DNA from: Ophioceras dolichostomum
Taxonomy: Eukaryota; Ascomycota; Sordariomycetes; Magnaporthales; Ophioceraceae
Reading direction: 5' to 3'
DNA: 54,307 nt
NCBI GenBank assembly: GCA_003049485.1
Contig: PYST01000273.1
Coordinates: forward strand, 1-54,307
Shown: one piece after another, positions 1 to 11,796 of the stretch
Position numbering within the stretch: the first letter of the stretch is position 1
Layout: every line of letters begins with the position of its first letter
Position numbers and translations under genes: made by a program
The notes under the pieces: generated by a model
Databases searched by the model: none
What the model saw: the letters and a program-made list of their open reading frames with translations, nothing else
What the model was told of the DNA's origin: nothing

Positions 1-2589
1 CCCCATGTCCCCCTCCCCCTCTTCTCCTCCCACCACCTCCTAACCTCTGCTCCTGCCCGTCGCCGAGAATGGCTTGCCTCCTCGTTTGCCCCCTCCCCCC
101 GGAAAGAGGCAGACCAGATATCGACTTATTGGCTTGTCAATGCCTCCTGTAACCGCATCCAACCCGTGTAGCTACCTCATCTGTCTGTCTCTGCATGATG
201 AGTGACACACGAGAGAGATACCTCTCCACCCCCTCGACCTACCTACCTACCAGTATGTACTAGCCTACATCTGGCATCCATGTCTGTCGTCCTTGGACTA
301 CCACCAACCCCTTCCTGCTCCTTGTCGTTCGTTCGTTGGCTTGGAATGGTAAAAGAGAGGAGGCGTCGCACGAGCTAGCAAGGGGCCTGTTCTAGCTCCT
401 CACTCACATCGCCTCCTCTCCTCCGTCCACCAGCTCCATTAATTCGACCCCAGCGCAGACAGCCCGGCCGGTGAGCGTCTGAAATGAAGCGGTGTCAATA
501 TTCGAAAAATTTGGGAGTCAATAGATACGTACCTACCAAGGCATCTCTATGTGATAGGTTGGCGGTGTGAATTTGCTTCTCTTATCCATGTCCTGGTCCA
601 ACCCAGAACAAGCGGAGCACCATCGCCTACCTCGGGCTATCTCTCCAAAAAGTGCAAAAAAAAGAGAACGGTAAGTCTGGTACCATACGGACGAGAACCA
701 AGCGAAGCGAACGAGCAAGCCAGTCAGCCCGTTTGTTGCCCGCCCGCTCTTCTGCTGCGGGCGTGCGGGCATGCGGCCGGGATTTGTTGCTCCTTTCTTC
801 CCTCCTTGCTGCTGCTGCTGCTGGCCGCCCCCTCTCTGGCCCGCCAAGCCCGCTTCGCGAGCTCGGCCGCCCGCTCGCCACCACGGCGCGTCGTCGACAA
901 GGGGGGAATCGATTATGGGGGCGACGGCTTGTCTTTTTTGTTGTTTGCTCTGCTTTCCTTCTTGAGGGGAATTTACATGGGTGCGCTGGACTGGACGAAT
1001 AGGAGCTATTTGAGGCGGGACTATGCTTTGTCCCACCCAACCTGGCCATCAACAACAGAGGGAAGAGAACGAGCACGCCCACCAATCCGTACGTAAAGTA
1101 CCCCTATATGGTAAGCCGATTTCAATTTCACGCACATCACACATCACATTATCATCACATTATTACAGATGGATAGTACCTTGCCAACCTTACCTAGCTA
1201 GCCTGCCTGACTACCTCCCTCCCAACCTATCCGAGAGTCCGGGCCCTGGCTGGCTGGCTGGTTGGCTAGGCTTGTTGGGCTTGCTGAAGCTGGCGTCCTA
1301 TCAGTCAGGTCGCCTGTTTCGCGAGACTAAGCCCGACCAGCGCAGGTCAGGCAGGCAGGACATTCCGCAATTCGGAGCAGGTTAGGTTGATGCTGGTAGC
1401 AACAACATCATTAGCGTCGATGTCTAAGGACCTTGGGTAGCTGTCAGTTCAGCCAGCCCAGCCCGCCCAGCCAGCCCGAGCCCAGCCCTGCTCGACGAAG
1501 CGATTCGTCCGCGAGCTTGATGAGTGGATTTGGAAGGCGTACAGGTCGATAGGCACCTTAGGTTAGTCAATAAGTGTGCGTGCGTGCGCCGCTTGCCCTC
1601 ACTCACCCTTGCTTCGACCATATCTCTCGCCTCCTCCCTCTATCATCCCGGCTCGAGTAAAGGAGGGATCGACGGAGGGAGTGAACAGAAGGGGGTCAAA
1701 AAAATCGCGCCCAAGGGACCCAGAGGCAAGTCTCGTCAGTCATGTGCTCTCTTTGGCCCACCGCCAAAGCGGCCGAGCGGCGGGCACGCGTACAGGTGTA
1801 TGTGCTTTGTGTCAAAACCGAAGAGAACCACCTACCACCAAGCCAGCCCTGGAAGAGGCGACGGCGTCCTATCCGCCACCCGCGGAGATTGGATTTGGTG
1901 TTGAGGGATAAAAAAGAAAAAAAGAAAAAGCGACCAGTTACCAAGCAGACAGATCGACCTACTGCAGACTGCCAAAAATGCCTAGAGCTGCAATATTCCC
2001 TAATCGGTATTCATTTCGCGGCGCTCTGGCTGAATGAAAAAGGGGCATTGGAGCGAACAAATAAAACGGACGTAGTAGAGATTAGTGATTCGACGGACGG
2101 ACGCCACCAACAAAAACACGCAGAAAGCAGGCGAGCAGGGAAGCAAGCAAGCATCCTTTTCAACCTAATAAGGTGCTTGCATGCAAATCCCGAACGTATG
2201 TGAGCATCACAGTTTGGGGGCAGGCCGGGGGGAAGCGGTTGGCCAACCTCCGGGATGTGACGATATTGAACTCATCGCCGTGACGATGTGGAATTATGGA
2301 TGGATGCTGTATGCAATATTGGGGGTACGGTATACGGAATGCACTACTGCTAAATTGACTTTTAGCCCAGCAAGCGAATGCGTTTCGCTTTAGATTCCAC
2401 GAGGAGGAGAAATTGTGAAATCGAATGTGTTGTTCGGTCTCATTATGATGAACGGGAGAGTTTGATGATTCCAGGCCAGCCGTGCGTTGGAGGCAACAAA
2501 GCATCCCAGAGCAGCCCAGGAGATTCGTCCTCGTCAGCTTGCTTTCTTTCTCGGAGCCTTGGAAAGCAACCAACCCGCGTGCAGGTTTT

Positions 2590-2640
<51 letters not shown>

Positions 2641-5201
2641 GGCCAGTCCGCGTCGTCCGCCCGACCTGAGAGGTGCTGAGGTGCCGAGGAGGCCTGAGAC
2701 CTGAGACATGTTGATTGACAACGCACACTCCTCCTCCTCGTTTCTCCCATCCCTTTCCATGTCCATCCCGGGCCCTGGCTTCCTGCTGATTGGTGATGAT
2801 GATACTGCGCTCTCTCTGTGACCGATTCCGCTCAGTCGGTCAGTCAGTCAGTTCTTGTCATCCACGGCTCCCCTTGCAACCAACTGGAAACCAGTTCGCC
2901 CGATCTCACGTTTTACAGCTTCAGGTCCAGCCACAATCTTGTTCATCTCTCTCTTTCTCTCCTAAGATCACATGCACTTCTTGCCCACATCATCTCAAAC
3001 CAGCTTGTTGAAATAAGAGGGGTCGCTGTGCCGGGCCAAGCAAGGCCTGTTGTTTATTTTTCTCTCCCTTCCCCTCCCCTCCCTTGTCGGAGTGAGCCCT
3101 GCTCTGCTGCTGGTGTGGCCCGAGACAAAACTCATAACTCGCGGAATACATAACCTGTACGCGATGGGGTGTACCGCGTTCGTAAACTCAACCTCCCTAC
3201 CACGGATACGGACCTCTCCGAGATTCTCAAGAGTGAAACGATAGAGACGGAAATTCCTGCTGCAACGCTGTTCTTTGCGGGTTTGTTGTTCGACCGCGAT
3301 TGTCCCCCTCCTCTCCCAGTCTCTTTCGTTGTCCTTTTTTGTTTTCCAGAAGAAGAAAAAAGCGCCAGAGAGGCTCAAAGTGCAGAACTGGGCAGGTGTT
3401 CGAGAAAGCTGAGGCATCAGGCATCATAGCTGGCTGTCCTCGGGCGGTGTCCCGGACAGGGATTCCACAGGCGTGAAGCGGTCCTTTTGAGTTTTGTGCG
3501 TTTCCCATCCCATCTTTGTCCAATTGAATTTCCCAAGGAGGGGCAAAAGAAGAAACCACTTAAGATCCCTGTCCATTTCTGAGAAATTCACCCCGCCGTT
3601 CCGTAGCAGGCCGGTTGATAGGCACCTCAACCCCTGCAAAGGCCAAGAAACGCGATGTGCTTATCTATTGGCCGCCTGACTTGACCTGACTGACCTGGAG
3701 ACCAGGACCAGGTCGGGTCCGTCCGTCTGTCCTCCTCAGCACCACCAATCCCCCATGAGCAAGTCTTGGCACACGCAAGTGGTCGCTCCGACCTCTCAAG
3801 TGCCAAGCCCTGAGCGAGGCCGTAGGTCAGGTTGTCGGTCGCCCTCTGAACTTGACATTGAGAAACATTAAAAGGGAAACCGAAGGCACAAAAAAACAAG
3901 TCCTGACTGTCGGGGCGAGTCGGGGCTGAGCGCTGGGTGGTGGTGGGTTTTTGGATGACTATTACCATGAATGACATGGATCTTTTTGGCCCTCGCTTTT
4001 TCTTAGCTACGGGTAGGTAAGGTAGGTTTGCCTCGCCTTCCATTCCTGGAAAACATAACCCCCTTGTATGCGCACCTGTCGTGCCTGTATGCTATAGTGG
4101 CACGTTTCTCAGGTCCTCTTCCGTACCTATCTATCCTACCTATGTCCACCTACCGTTCTATTCCGGACTCGGCGCGGTCCATGCCGACACGGCGTACGAC
4201 TAACATTTCGGGCGAGAAGGAGGGGATTATGAACTGCCTGTCGGGCGGTTCGTTTTCAAACAAAGAAACAAAAAAAACAACGTCGGGCCGCATGGCAGGG
4301 ATCATAGGTCCCCCATCCAAGTCCATATTTTACGTATCGTAGGACTTTGTAAATGTTTGTTGGCCGCCGGAAATGCGTGGTTCCAATCCAGCCCAGCCTA
4401 CCACAGTGGCCCCCAATCAGCTCGGCGGCTACAAAACACCAGGAACCCCTGCCACACAGGTACCTAGGTGTACTCTTCAGGAATGTGGGAAGGCAGAAAG
4501 AGAAAGAAAGAAGGACCGACCGTTCGGTGTTTGCGCAGCCTTCCTTTTCCCCCTTGCCTCACTGTAATTTGTACCTACGCAAGGGAGTTGAAGGTCTGGC
4601 GAAAGGTGACTCAGGGGTTTCAGGGCCCAGTCAGGGCAGGGGCCCAGTCGCCGCAACTCGGCAGGCAAAATAAAGGCGTTGTTGGCAAGGCGCTTTTTTT
4701 TCGCGTGATCTTCTACCACCACCAACCCGACCTGTCAGATTGGGCATGAGGATGCTCACGCGACTTGCCCGCGACTCCCCTCGAGTATGCTAAGTAGGCC
4801 AGGTAGGTATGTGCTGTGCAGGAGTGTGGAGGTTCGGCAAACCTATCCGGCTCATCCGCCGGCTCATCCGGCTTGTCCGGCAAGGCCGGCTTCTGCTCTT
4901 CAGTTCACTGCTGGCCACGCCAACCGCACGCCAACCGCATGGTAGCCTCGTGTCTGCCTGCTAGGCTGTCTGTGGCCTTCGATCAGTCATAAGCTAGCTC
5001 CCTTCCGAATTCCTCTCTCCAGTCCAGACCAGTCCGAGCTCATCATTCGTCAAAGCCGTCAATGACACACATGCCAGAGGCTGCCGCCGTCACGCCGCAG
5101 CACACACATTCAAAGTCCCTTGTTTTGTGTAGGGTTTCCACGCTAGTGTTGCATAGGTCTGCATGTCGTTTTGAGGCGGTTCCCCTTCTCGCCACGGGCT
5201 C
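1..5201. other. Gene-free stretch, left end
   Basis: I see no supportable gene here. Open frames reach at most about 196 codons, overlap one another on both strands and translate to Pro/Ser/Arg-rich low-complexity sequence with no family I recognise. The stretch holds a CT microsatellite (2591-2636), several CCTACC/GGTAGG runs (for example 237-252 and 4013-4026) and a short CCGG-rich repetitive patch near 4845-4890. No tRNA or 5S rRNA pattern was noticed. Confidence 0.55.
2591..2636. repeat. CT dinucleotide microsatellite, about 23 units
   Basis: An uninterrupted CT run of about 46 bases, read as GA on the other strand. It makes the alternating Leu-Ser or Arg-Glu strings seen in several overlapping frames, which are not genes. 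Confidence 0.97.
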
Positions 5202-5902
5202 ACAACCATCATTCTTTGCGGCTTCAAGGTCTCCGTCGCCACACTGGACGCGTTCCTCGCCGCCAACGGCGTGGATGAGATTTCCGGCAACCCCGCTGCT
5301 CTACCAGCACCACTCGGATCAAGATTCCATTTCAGTGCTCCCTCCTTTACTCCAAGATCGCACAGGTGACGAAGGGTGGCGGCACCAATAATGAGGAGAA
5401 TAAGAACAAATTCCACGTCTTCTCTTGGGGGAAACGCTGTAGCAATAATACCATCGCGTACGTCACGTACGCCTGGGTCATGGTCTTTGCGCAACTCGAA
5501 CTGCGGTTGGATGCGGACCTGCCAGCGGAGGTGTCCCCACGAGCTTCAAGGAGCTGAAAAAGGAAAGTCTGTCGTTCCGTGATTCCGGCGACGATAGCAG
5601 CAAGATTGCCCGATGAAGGGCGAATGGGGCTCTTTGTCGTCTATGCGGACGGTATCAAAAGTATGTTTACACCTCGGCCAAACTCGAGTGGGCAAACGTG
5701 GGCTTGCCAGGTACTCTCTTTTCCCTCGATGCTCCTTATAAACGAACTCCCTCCTACTTCAAGGTTCCTTAATGCCGTGATCGGTGTGATGCGGTTTTCG
5801 ATGATCCAATATATGCATTTTGATCAGAGACAGGATCATCGTTCTATAGCTTATGGATGGAAGGGGCCAAAACAACCGCTTCCAGACGAATGGGTAAGGT
5901 AG
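5202..5902 (+). pseudogene. Decayed protein-coding gene with multiple frameshifts, family not named
   Basis: Protein-like sequence runs along the plus strand but changes frame repeatedly. One frame from 5202 reads TTIILCGFKVSVATLDAFLA and continues to about 5285. The next frame (about 5290-5340) holds a Tyr-Gln-His-His and Asp-Ser-Ile-Ser-Val segment. A third (about 5342-5533) holds AYVTYAWVMVFAQLELRLD and the start of a Leu-Pro-Ala-Glu-Val block. The frame then changes near 5535 (TSFKELKKESL, ending at TGA 5614-5616), near 5612 (RMGLFVVYADGIK), near 5659 (KYVYTSAKLEWANVGLP, ending at TAA 5770-5772) and again for the tail (RSIAYGWKGPKQPLPDEW, ending at TAG 5900-5902). The pieces are in order and meet with little loss, as expected of one ancestral protein of roughly 190-230 residues damaged by small indels. 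No start codon is evident. It resembles uncharacterised fungal proteins I half remember, so I assign no function. Sequencing error is possible, though APC2 close by is intact. Confidence 0.6.
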
Positions 5903-6720
5903 GTAGCAGCTAAGGTGGGTGGTAAGTACCCTTCTCTGAACTTGACTCTACACCTCCATGATTCCGTCTCCCGTTTTCTGGTTTGACATGGTTCGCCACA
6001 CGTGTACTCCACTTCCTCCCATCACAAAATGCATTTTCTCTGGGAAATCGTATTGAAACAATGAAATGCATCATGTCCATCTAATGCTGTGCACAGCTGA
6101 CGAGGAGAGGAGCGGTATGATGCCATAGAACCATCCCGGCATTTGATCGTAAGGTCGCCCGACATCACAAAGGGGAAAAAGTAACCTCCGGTCTCGGGTG
6201 CTTACGGATCAGCTGCCCCTTGAGTGTTCCTCCTCGGGCGCGCCTGATGCCCAATATCTTATCACTATCCGGACGTGATGTCAGTGTTCTTAGGTACATG
6301 TAGTCATGCACCCTCGACACCCCGTAGCAAAAACCACCGAGATGAACCGCCTCTCGCCCCGTGGTCAGTTCAATTCCGCAGTGAAGAAAGAGGCCCGACT
6401 CTAACCGGGGTGTGCCGAGGGGGATAATGAACTAATACGAGTGCGTGGTGGTCAATGCGGAATCTAAATGTGCTGTTTTGTGATTCTATGTGGCTGCATA
6501 CCTATCCGAGGCCACAGGGGCCACGGAGGCCGACGCCAAGTGCCACCAGAGACCACACCGGACCGATCGGCATCGCCGGCCGGCAACCAATCGTCAGTCA
6601 AGCCAAGCAAGGCCCCGACCTGAGCCCGCCGAGTAGTCCCGCGGAACCCGCCCAGCAACATCTCCACGTCTCTACGTCTCTCCGTCTCCACATCTCTATG
6701 TCGTACGTCTCAAATGTCTC
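5903..6720. other. Spacer between the relic and the 3' end of APC2
   Basis: No gene is seen. The 200-300 bases next to 6721 probably hold the APC2 3' untranslated region, because APC2 is read leftwards and ends at 6721. The only sizeable open frame, 6455-6913 (+), runs into APC2 in antisense and is a shadow. Confidence 0.5.
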
Positions 6721-9700
6721 TTACTTCTTAACAAGCCGGTACTTCCCACCAGTAGCAACCTCCATCTCTCCAGCAGCGACCTTCTCGCCCAGATACTCCT
6801 GCAGCTCCTCGTTGCTCCAGGGAAACCCCTCCGGTATCATCATCTTCATCATCATGGCGATCTGGCCCAGCGGCATCGACGCCGCCGAGTTGGTCAGCAT
6901 GCCCTTGATGTAGTTCCAGTACACCATGCGCTGCTGCTTCACCGCCTTCGCGTTGTCACTGCCTCCTCCTCCGCTGCCGCCAGCTTTGCGCGACGACGCC
7001 GCCGGGGCGGCAGCAGCAGGAGTTGTCGCTGGTGACTCCGCCGCCGATGCTGTTTTTTCTCCGGGCACACCGCCGCTACTAGAGGACGCGCCAGCCTTGC
7101 GATTTGCTGAAGGGGAGGAGGACTGGCCCCCCGTCGTCGCCGTGGAGAGCGTCTCCATGACGGCGTACGAGTCAGCGCCCACGCGGTGAAGGACCTGCTG
7201 CTCGACCCAGAAGTCTAGAGCTTGCAGCACGAGGTCCTCGTCCATCTGCAGCATGCCCTGCAGCTCATCCAGCGATCTCTTGATGACCTCTCGGGGGCTG
7301 CTACCACCTTCACCTCCACCTCCACCACTTGGCTTCTCCTTCTTCTTCCTCTTCTTCCTCTCACCACCATCTTCACCAGCAGTAGGATCCGCCGCCGCCG
7401 CATCATCCGGGTCCTGGAACGCGTAGATGACGGCAGCCTCGTACGTGCGGCACTCGACCACGACCTCTCGGTCCTCCAGCTCGAGCTCCACCGTCGCCTG
7501 GCCTAGGTGGTCGAGCCACGTGAGTCGCCTCGACGACTTGAGCTGCTCGTACCCCTTCTCGTACTGCGCCTGCCTGAGCGCGACCGGCTTCGGCAGCAGG
7601 AAGGTTTCGCGCTGGATGCTCGGCCAGAACAGCCTCGACAGTATGCGGGCGCGGTACTTGACGTCACTACCACTGCCGCCGCCATTCTGGTCCGGATCCT
7701 CCGGATCGGGCCTGCCCCTGCGCCTGACCACGAACTGCGCCCTCCGTATGGTGGCGTCCAGGCGCGTCGAGTCCTTGATGTCGCGGACCATGACGTCGCA
7801 GTTCTGCAGCGCCCCCTCGCCGAAGCGCTTCTTCAGCAGGTGCAGCACCTTGATCTCCTGATCGAACCGCGTCTGGTGCGAGAGCAGGCGCTCGGCGATG
7901 ATGTTCTGGAACTCCTTGATGAAGACGTCCTCGGACCCCAGCGCCGAGATCAGCGTGCCGATCACGTCCTCGGAGCGGGGCCGCTTGTAGTTCACGCCCG
8001 CGTCGACGGGATCGGGCACCCAGTCCATGTCGGTCCAGTCGATGTCGTCGTCCTCGTAGTATGCCTGCCTCCTCTGCTGGGCCGGGTCGTTCAGGAGTTC
8101 GGCCAGCTCGACCAGGCTGTCCGCCGCGTTCTTCTGCAATCTTCTGTCTAGTACGCTTGTGACTTTGCTGCTCGCCCCTGTTGCTGCTGCTGCTGGCGCC
8201 GGAGTTGAAAACTTCGCTGCTGCAGATGAAGACGGTGTGGTGGCCGTCGCCGCCGCCATCGTCTTAGCCCCCTGTGCAGCACCGTCAGGACTAGCCAGGA
8301 GGCCCGTAACCACCCGTCGGATCGCATCTTCGCGCTGACAGAGGTAGACTTGCAGCGACGGGACCACTCTGCTCAGGAGAACCTTCGACGGGTCGAGCAC
8401 GTGGAAGGTGCGGATCATGGCGATGTATACCTGGAGAATCTCGAGCGTCGACCGGGATGAATGCAGCAGATGCGTCTGCAGTGCTGCAGAGAAGGCATCG
8501 GTGAGCTGAAGCCGCCGCTGAGGCGTGGTGACGCTGGCGCGCAGGTCGTCGATGCCGCTCCTGCTCCGCGGCCAGTGCAGCACGATGTCAAACAGCTCCG
8601 AGATGCGGAGGGAGGCCAGGCGTCCAACACCGATTTCGTTCCATTTCTTTACGTCCGCGAAGGAAACTCCCGGCCCGGTCGATTGGGGGTGGCCCAGATC
8701 GACCCTCCGTAAAACCTCAAGCGCAAGCCGGGCGAAGTGGTCCTCTATCCAGTGATTCAGAGTAGCAATGCATGATGACTGCGAGCCCACCAGGCCAGGT
8801 GGTGCCCGGTTGCTCCGCCTGCCATGCTTGTCTGGTGCACCCGGTGCCCCTGGCGTCCTGGGTGTCTTCTCAGATTGCGAATAGACGTCAGTATCGGCAG
8901 ATGGCATCCAAATACCAGCAAAAGCACCACGGACGAACTCAGACATCATCCTGTCCATCACCTCCGCAAAAAGTATTTGGAATCTCTCGCCAGCCAAGCC
9001 GACGTCCGCGAGTGATTCGACCAGCTCGTGGAGCCGTTGCCGGGCGGCGACGGAGTACATGTTGTCGTCACGGGGCGGTGACGGTCGTGGAGGCAGCCGA
9101 CTCTGCTGCGGCGGCGGCGGCTTCGGCCTACCCGGTCCTTTCGCCTGTGGCCGCTCGGACTTCCTGCTCCTAGATACGCTGCTGCTGCCGCTACCGCTGT
9201 CACCAGCCTCTGCTCCGGGGTCCAAGATGCCCAAAACCTGGCTGACGAGCGAGACCAGGACGATCCGCACAGATACCATAAGCTCCGGTGGCGCCGAGTT
9301 CCCCACCAGAGCGCGAATATCCTTCCCAAAGCGTCTGGCCACGGCCTCAGCGGCGGCCGTCGCATCCTCCATCTCCACATCGGCAGTGTCGTCGTCCATG
9401 AATCCAGGCTGTTGAGCTGCGCTACGGCGGAATCCTCGGAGGATCAAGGCTAGGCCGTAGTTATAGAGCCTAAAAGCAGCCTCCAAAGTGCATATGCTGC
9501 TCATAAGGGCTACCATATGTCGGTCCGGGCTCAGCCACGCGTCCGGCTCAGAGGACGAGGCGGCAGTGGTGGCCATAGCTGGCCCGTAGGCGCACGCCGA
9601 CAGCATCGGGATGACATGCTGGGCGAAGTGCTGCCGCACCTGCTGCGTGTGCCAGACCAGGACGTCCTCCGTGTGCGATGCCCGGGGCACGACCGTCTTG

Positions 9701-10308
9701 GCATCGAGGACAATCCGGAGGGCAGTCTGGAACTCGGCCTCGGACGCGGCGTCCATGGCCTGGGAGTGGGTCAGGGAGTGGGCCAAGAACGACTGGGATT
9801 CCGGGGCGAGAGTGCCGAACGAGTCCTCGGCGGAGACGGTGCTGGGCAGTGCCACCCGAGAGGTGACTGCGTGCCAGGCACGATCGTACGTAGTCTGGTC
9901 GTCTGCCGAGCTGCTGCTGTTGCCGCTAGCTCCAGTTCGAGGCAGCGCCATGCTCGACAGCCCCAGACCCAGACCTAGACCAAGGCCAAGACCCAGTGGC
10001 GTGCTAGCATGATCCGTCTCAGGAGCCACCCTGCTGCTGTTGCTACTGTTGCCAGCAGCAGCACCTTTGCCGCTGCCGCTGGCCAATGCATGGCCGTGCT
10101 GATCTAGCGCGCCATGCGCCGAAGGAGGTGGGCGAAGCTGACCACCACCAACCCTGTGAAATGAGGGTGGACCGCCAAACGGCTGCCCCCGATCTGGAAA
10201 TCTGGCAACGGGGGTGGCCTGCGGTGTCGGCTGGGATACCTCTGGAAACACGGACCTCCACACCTGGCGCTTGCGTGCCCTATGGTTGGACTCGACAACA
10301 GCCGACAT
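6721..10308 (-). CDS. apc2: Anaphase-promoting complex subunit 2 (cullin family)
   Basis: APC2 is the cullin-like scaffold of the anaphase-promoting complex/cyclosome, the nuclear E3 ubiquitin ligase that triggers anaphase and mitotic exit. It carries the RING subunit APC11. The frame is open for 1195 codons from ATG (10306-10308) to TAA, with no intron needed. A cullin-repeat-like region lies at about 515-670. The cullin homology domain spans about 775-965, including RPRSEDVIGTLISALGSEDV, FQNIIAERLL, EIKVLHLLKKRFGEG, CDVMVRDIKDS and the LTWLDHLGQATVEL block. A winged-helix segment follows at about 1005-1050. The C-terminal APC2 domain (about 1128-1192) contains VYWNYIKGML and GFPWSNEELQEYLG. 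The protein is longer than human (about 822 residues) or budding yeast (about 853) APC2, because of a disordered N-terminus with a Gly-Leu repeat (about 105-117) and Ser/Pro/Ala/Lys-rich inserts near 365-415, 670-715, 970-1005 and 1055-1125. The family call is firm; the exact start is less certain. Confidence 0.95.
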   Translation of the reverse strand: MSAVVESNHRARKRQVWRSVFPEVSQPTPQATPVARFPDRGQPFGGPPSFHRVGGGQLRPPPSAHGALDQHGHALASGSGKGAAAGNSSNSSRVAPETDHASTPLGLGLGLGLGLGLSSMALPRTGASGNSSSSADDQTTYDRAWHAVTSRVALPSTVSAEDSFGTLAPESQSFLAHSLTHSQAMDAASEAEFQTALRIVLDAKTVVPRASHTEDVLVWHTQQVRQHFAQHVIPMLSACAYGPAMATTAASSSEPDAWLSPDRHMVALMSSICTLEAAFRLYNYGLALILRGFRRSAAQQPGFMDDDTADVEMEDATAAAEAVARRFGKDIRALVGNSAPPELMVSVRIVLVSLVSQVLGILDPGAEAGDSGSGSSSVSRSRKSERPQAKGPGRPKPPPPQQSRLPPRPSPPRDDNMYSVAARQRLHELVESLADVGLAGERFQILFAEVMDRMMSEFVRGAFAGIWMPSADTDVYSQSEKTPRTPGAPGAPDKHGRRSNRAPPGLVGSQSSCIATLNHWIEDHFARLALEVLRRVDLGHPQSTGPGVSFADVKKWNEIGVGRLASLRISELFDIVLHWPRSRSGIDDLRASVTTPQRRLQLTDAFSAALQTHLLHSSRSTLEILQVYIAMIRTFHVLDPSKVLLSRVVPSLQVYLCQREDAIRRVVTGLLASPDGAAQGAKTMAAATATTPSSSAAAKFSTPAPAAAATGASSKVTSVLDRRLQKNAADSLVELAELLNDPAQQRRQAYYEDDDIDWTDMDWVPDPVDAGVNYKRPRSEDVIGTLISALGSEDVFIKEFQNIIAERLLSHQTRFDQEIKVLHLLKKRFGEGALQNCDVMVRDIKDSTRLDATIRRAQFVVRRRGRPDPEDPDQNGGGSGSDVKYRARILSRLFWPSIQRETFLLPKPVALRQAQYEKGYEQLKSSRRLTWLDHLGQATVELELEDREVVVECRTYEAAVIYAFQDPDDAAAADPTAGEDGGERKKRKKKEKPSGGGGGEGGSSPREVIKRSLDELQGMLQMDEDLVLQALDFWVEQQVLHRVGADSYAVMETLSTATTGGQSSSPSANRKAGASSSSGGVPGEKTASAAESPATTPAAAAPAASSRKAGGSGGGGSDNAKAVKQQRMVYWNYIKGMLTNSAASMPLGQIAMMMKMMIPEGFPWSNEELQEYLGEKVAAGEMEVATGGKYRLVKK

Positions 10309-10560
10309 GACCGCACTGCCACCAGAGGAGAGCGCAGTTTTAGACGCAGGGGGGAGGCAGGATCAACGGGGTGCTGGATTGGGATGCCGTATAGGATGCT
10401 GGATGGGATGCTGAGCGGGATGGATGCCACAGCGGGTTGGTAAAGGGGAAGGAAGGGGGGGCAGAGGAGGGAGGGATGGGAATACAGGGAGATGAGGGCG
10501 ATGAGGTGCCCCGCGGCGGCTCAAGCGAGATCGATGATGATCGTTCAATGCCAACCTAAA
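10309..10560 (-). promoter_or_regulatory. Probable APC2 promoter and 5' leader
   Basis: The DNA just upstream of the APC2 start carries a purine-rich plus strand at about 10440-10495, which is a long C/T tract on the coding strand. Such pyrimidine tracts are common near transcription starts in filamentous fungi. No clear TATA box or named factor site was recognised, so the extent is a guess. Confidence 0.3.
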
Positions 10561-11770
10561 CAGCGGTCGGAGCAATCCCACTAGCCTCGACGGATGCCGG
10601 AGTTTGTTCAGCGAGGGAGCTCGTCGTAGCACTCGCGATAATCAACAAGAAGCGGAGCTGATGCAAAAATGCAGGGCGGCTCCTGCGAAGAGAATCCTTC
10701 CACAGTCTGCGCGGTCTCGTCGAGTGGCCTCGTTGAATGGCCTCGTTGAGTAGCACTGCAGCAGCCGCGGAGATTTAGCGAAACTTGGGCTGATTGCCGT
10801 GTAGGTTGTTGTGGTTTATCGTCGTGTTCGTCGTGGATCGCGGAGCCGATGGCGGATGGCGGAAAGCCTATTCCTCACTCACCGCAACCACAACCCCGAG
10901 TCCAAGCTCATCCAAGCTCAGGCCCAAGCCAGGCCCTTGCAAGCCCACAGATGGCGATTGGGGATGGCGGAGAATGGTAGAGAGTGGGTAGTGGCTGCCA
11001 CACACCATCACACTCCAGACGCTCCCAGACACTGACGATGCAGGGAGTCGGCGCTTGCTGGGCTTGCGTGGCCAGTAAGCAGAATGCACGTCGGCTCCAG
11101 CTGTCGTCGACTCCAGTCAGAGAGGTAAGGTAGGTTCCTTCCCAAGGCGGATGCGAGTGGCATGGGCACGGCGAGGGTCGACGTCGTGACTTCCCTTCAG
11201 CCTTTCTCGTGATGTTTGTGTGGTGTGGAGACTATCTGGGCAACGCGGTTACGCGGGTAAAGTCACAGTCAATTGCTTGTGTGCAGTTGGCTGCTGATCT
11301 AATAAGCGCCCGCGCTTACTCCTTTATGGGTCTCCCTGCAGCAGAGCGGCAACTGGGACACCACACCGTAATTGCACTGTCGAGCCCGTTCCAACTCAAA
11401 CCCGCTCCACCGCAAATCCCCAGCCCCTGATACAGTATATTTTCCTCAGGTTTACACAGGTTTCCCCCCGTCCAGTGCAGCATTGCCAATGCAGTGGACA
11501 ATCCACACCGTCCCTTTTCCCGGCTCGTCTTCCCTGACGAAGACATTGAGACGATGCCGATTTTCAATATTCCCCTCTCTCAATCAATAATTCATCTACG
11601 AGAGATAGAGTGTGTGGGGGCTGGATGCGAACGAAACTGTCATGGAAGGATTCCATCGTTCCAGTTGAAAGTCTGACTGACCGACGCTGGACGCTTTGCG
11701 CTTCAGTCGACCAGTATCGCGGCTGGCAACGGGCAGATTACGGTAGCTAATCGCACCTCTCCACGAACAC

Positions 11771-11796
11771 TCAGACGCTCAGACGCTCAGACGCTC
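11771..11796. repeat. Short tandem repeat, 8-base unit TCAGACGC, three copies
   Basis: Three direct copies of an 8-base unit lie end to end in otherwise non-repetitive DNA. Confidence 0.9.

Noticed and set aside
7507..8151. 214-codon plus-strand frame, and other frames within 6.7-10.3 kb
   Set aside because: It is antisense to the conserved cullin homology domain of APC2 and translates to Arg/Leu/Val-rich sequence, so it is a shadow of GC-rich coding DNA.
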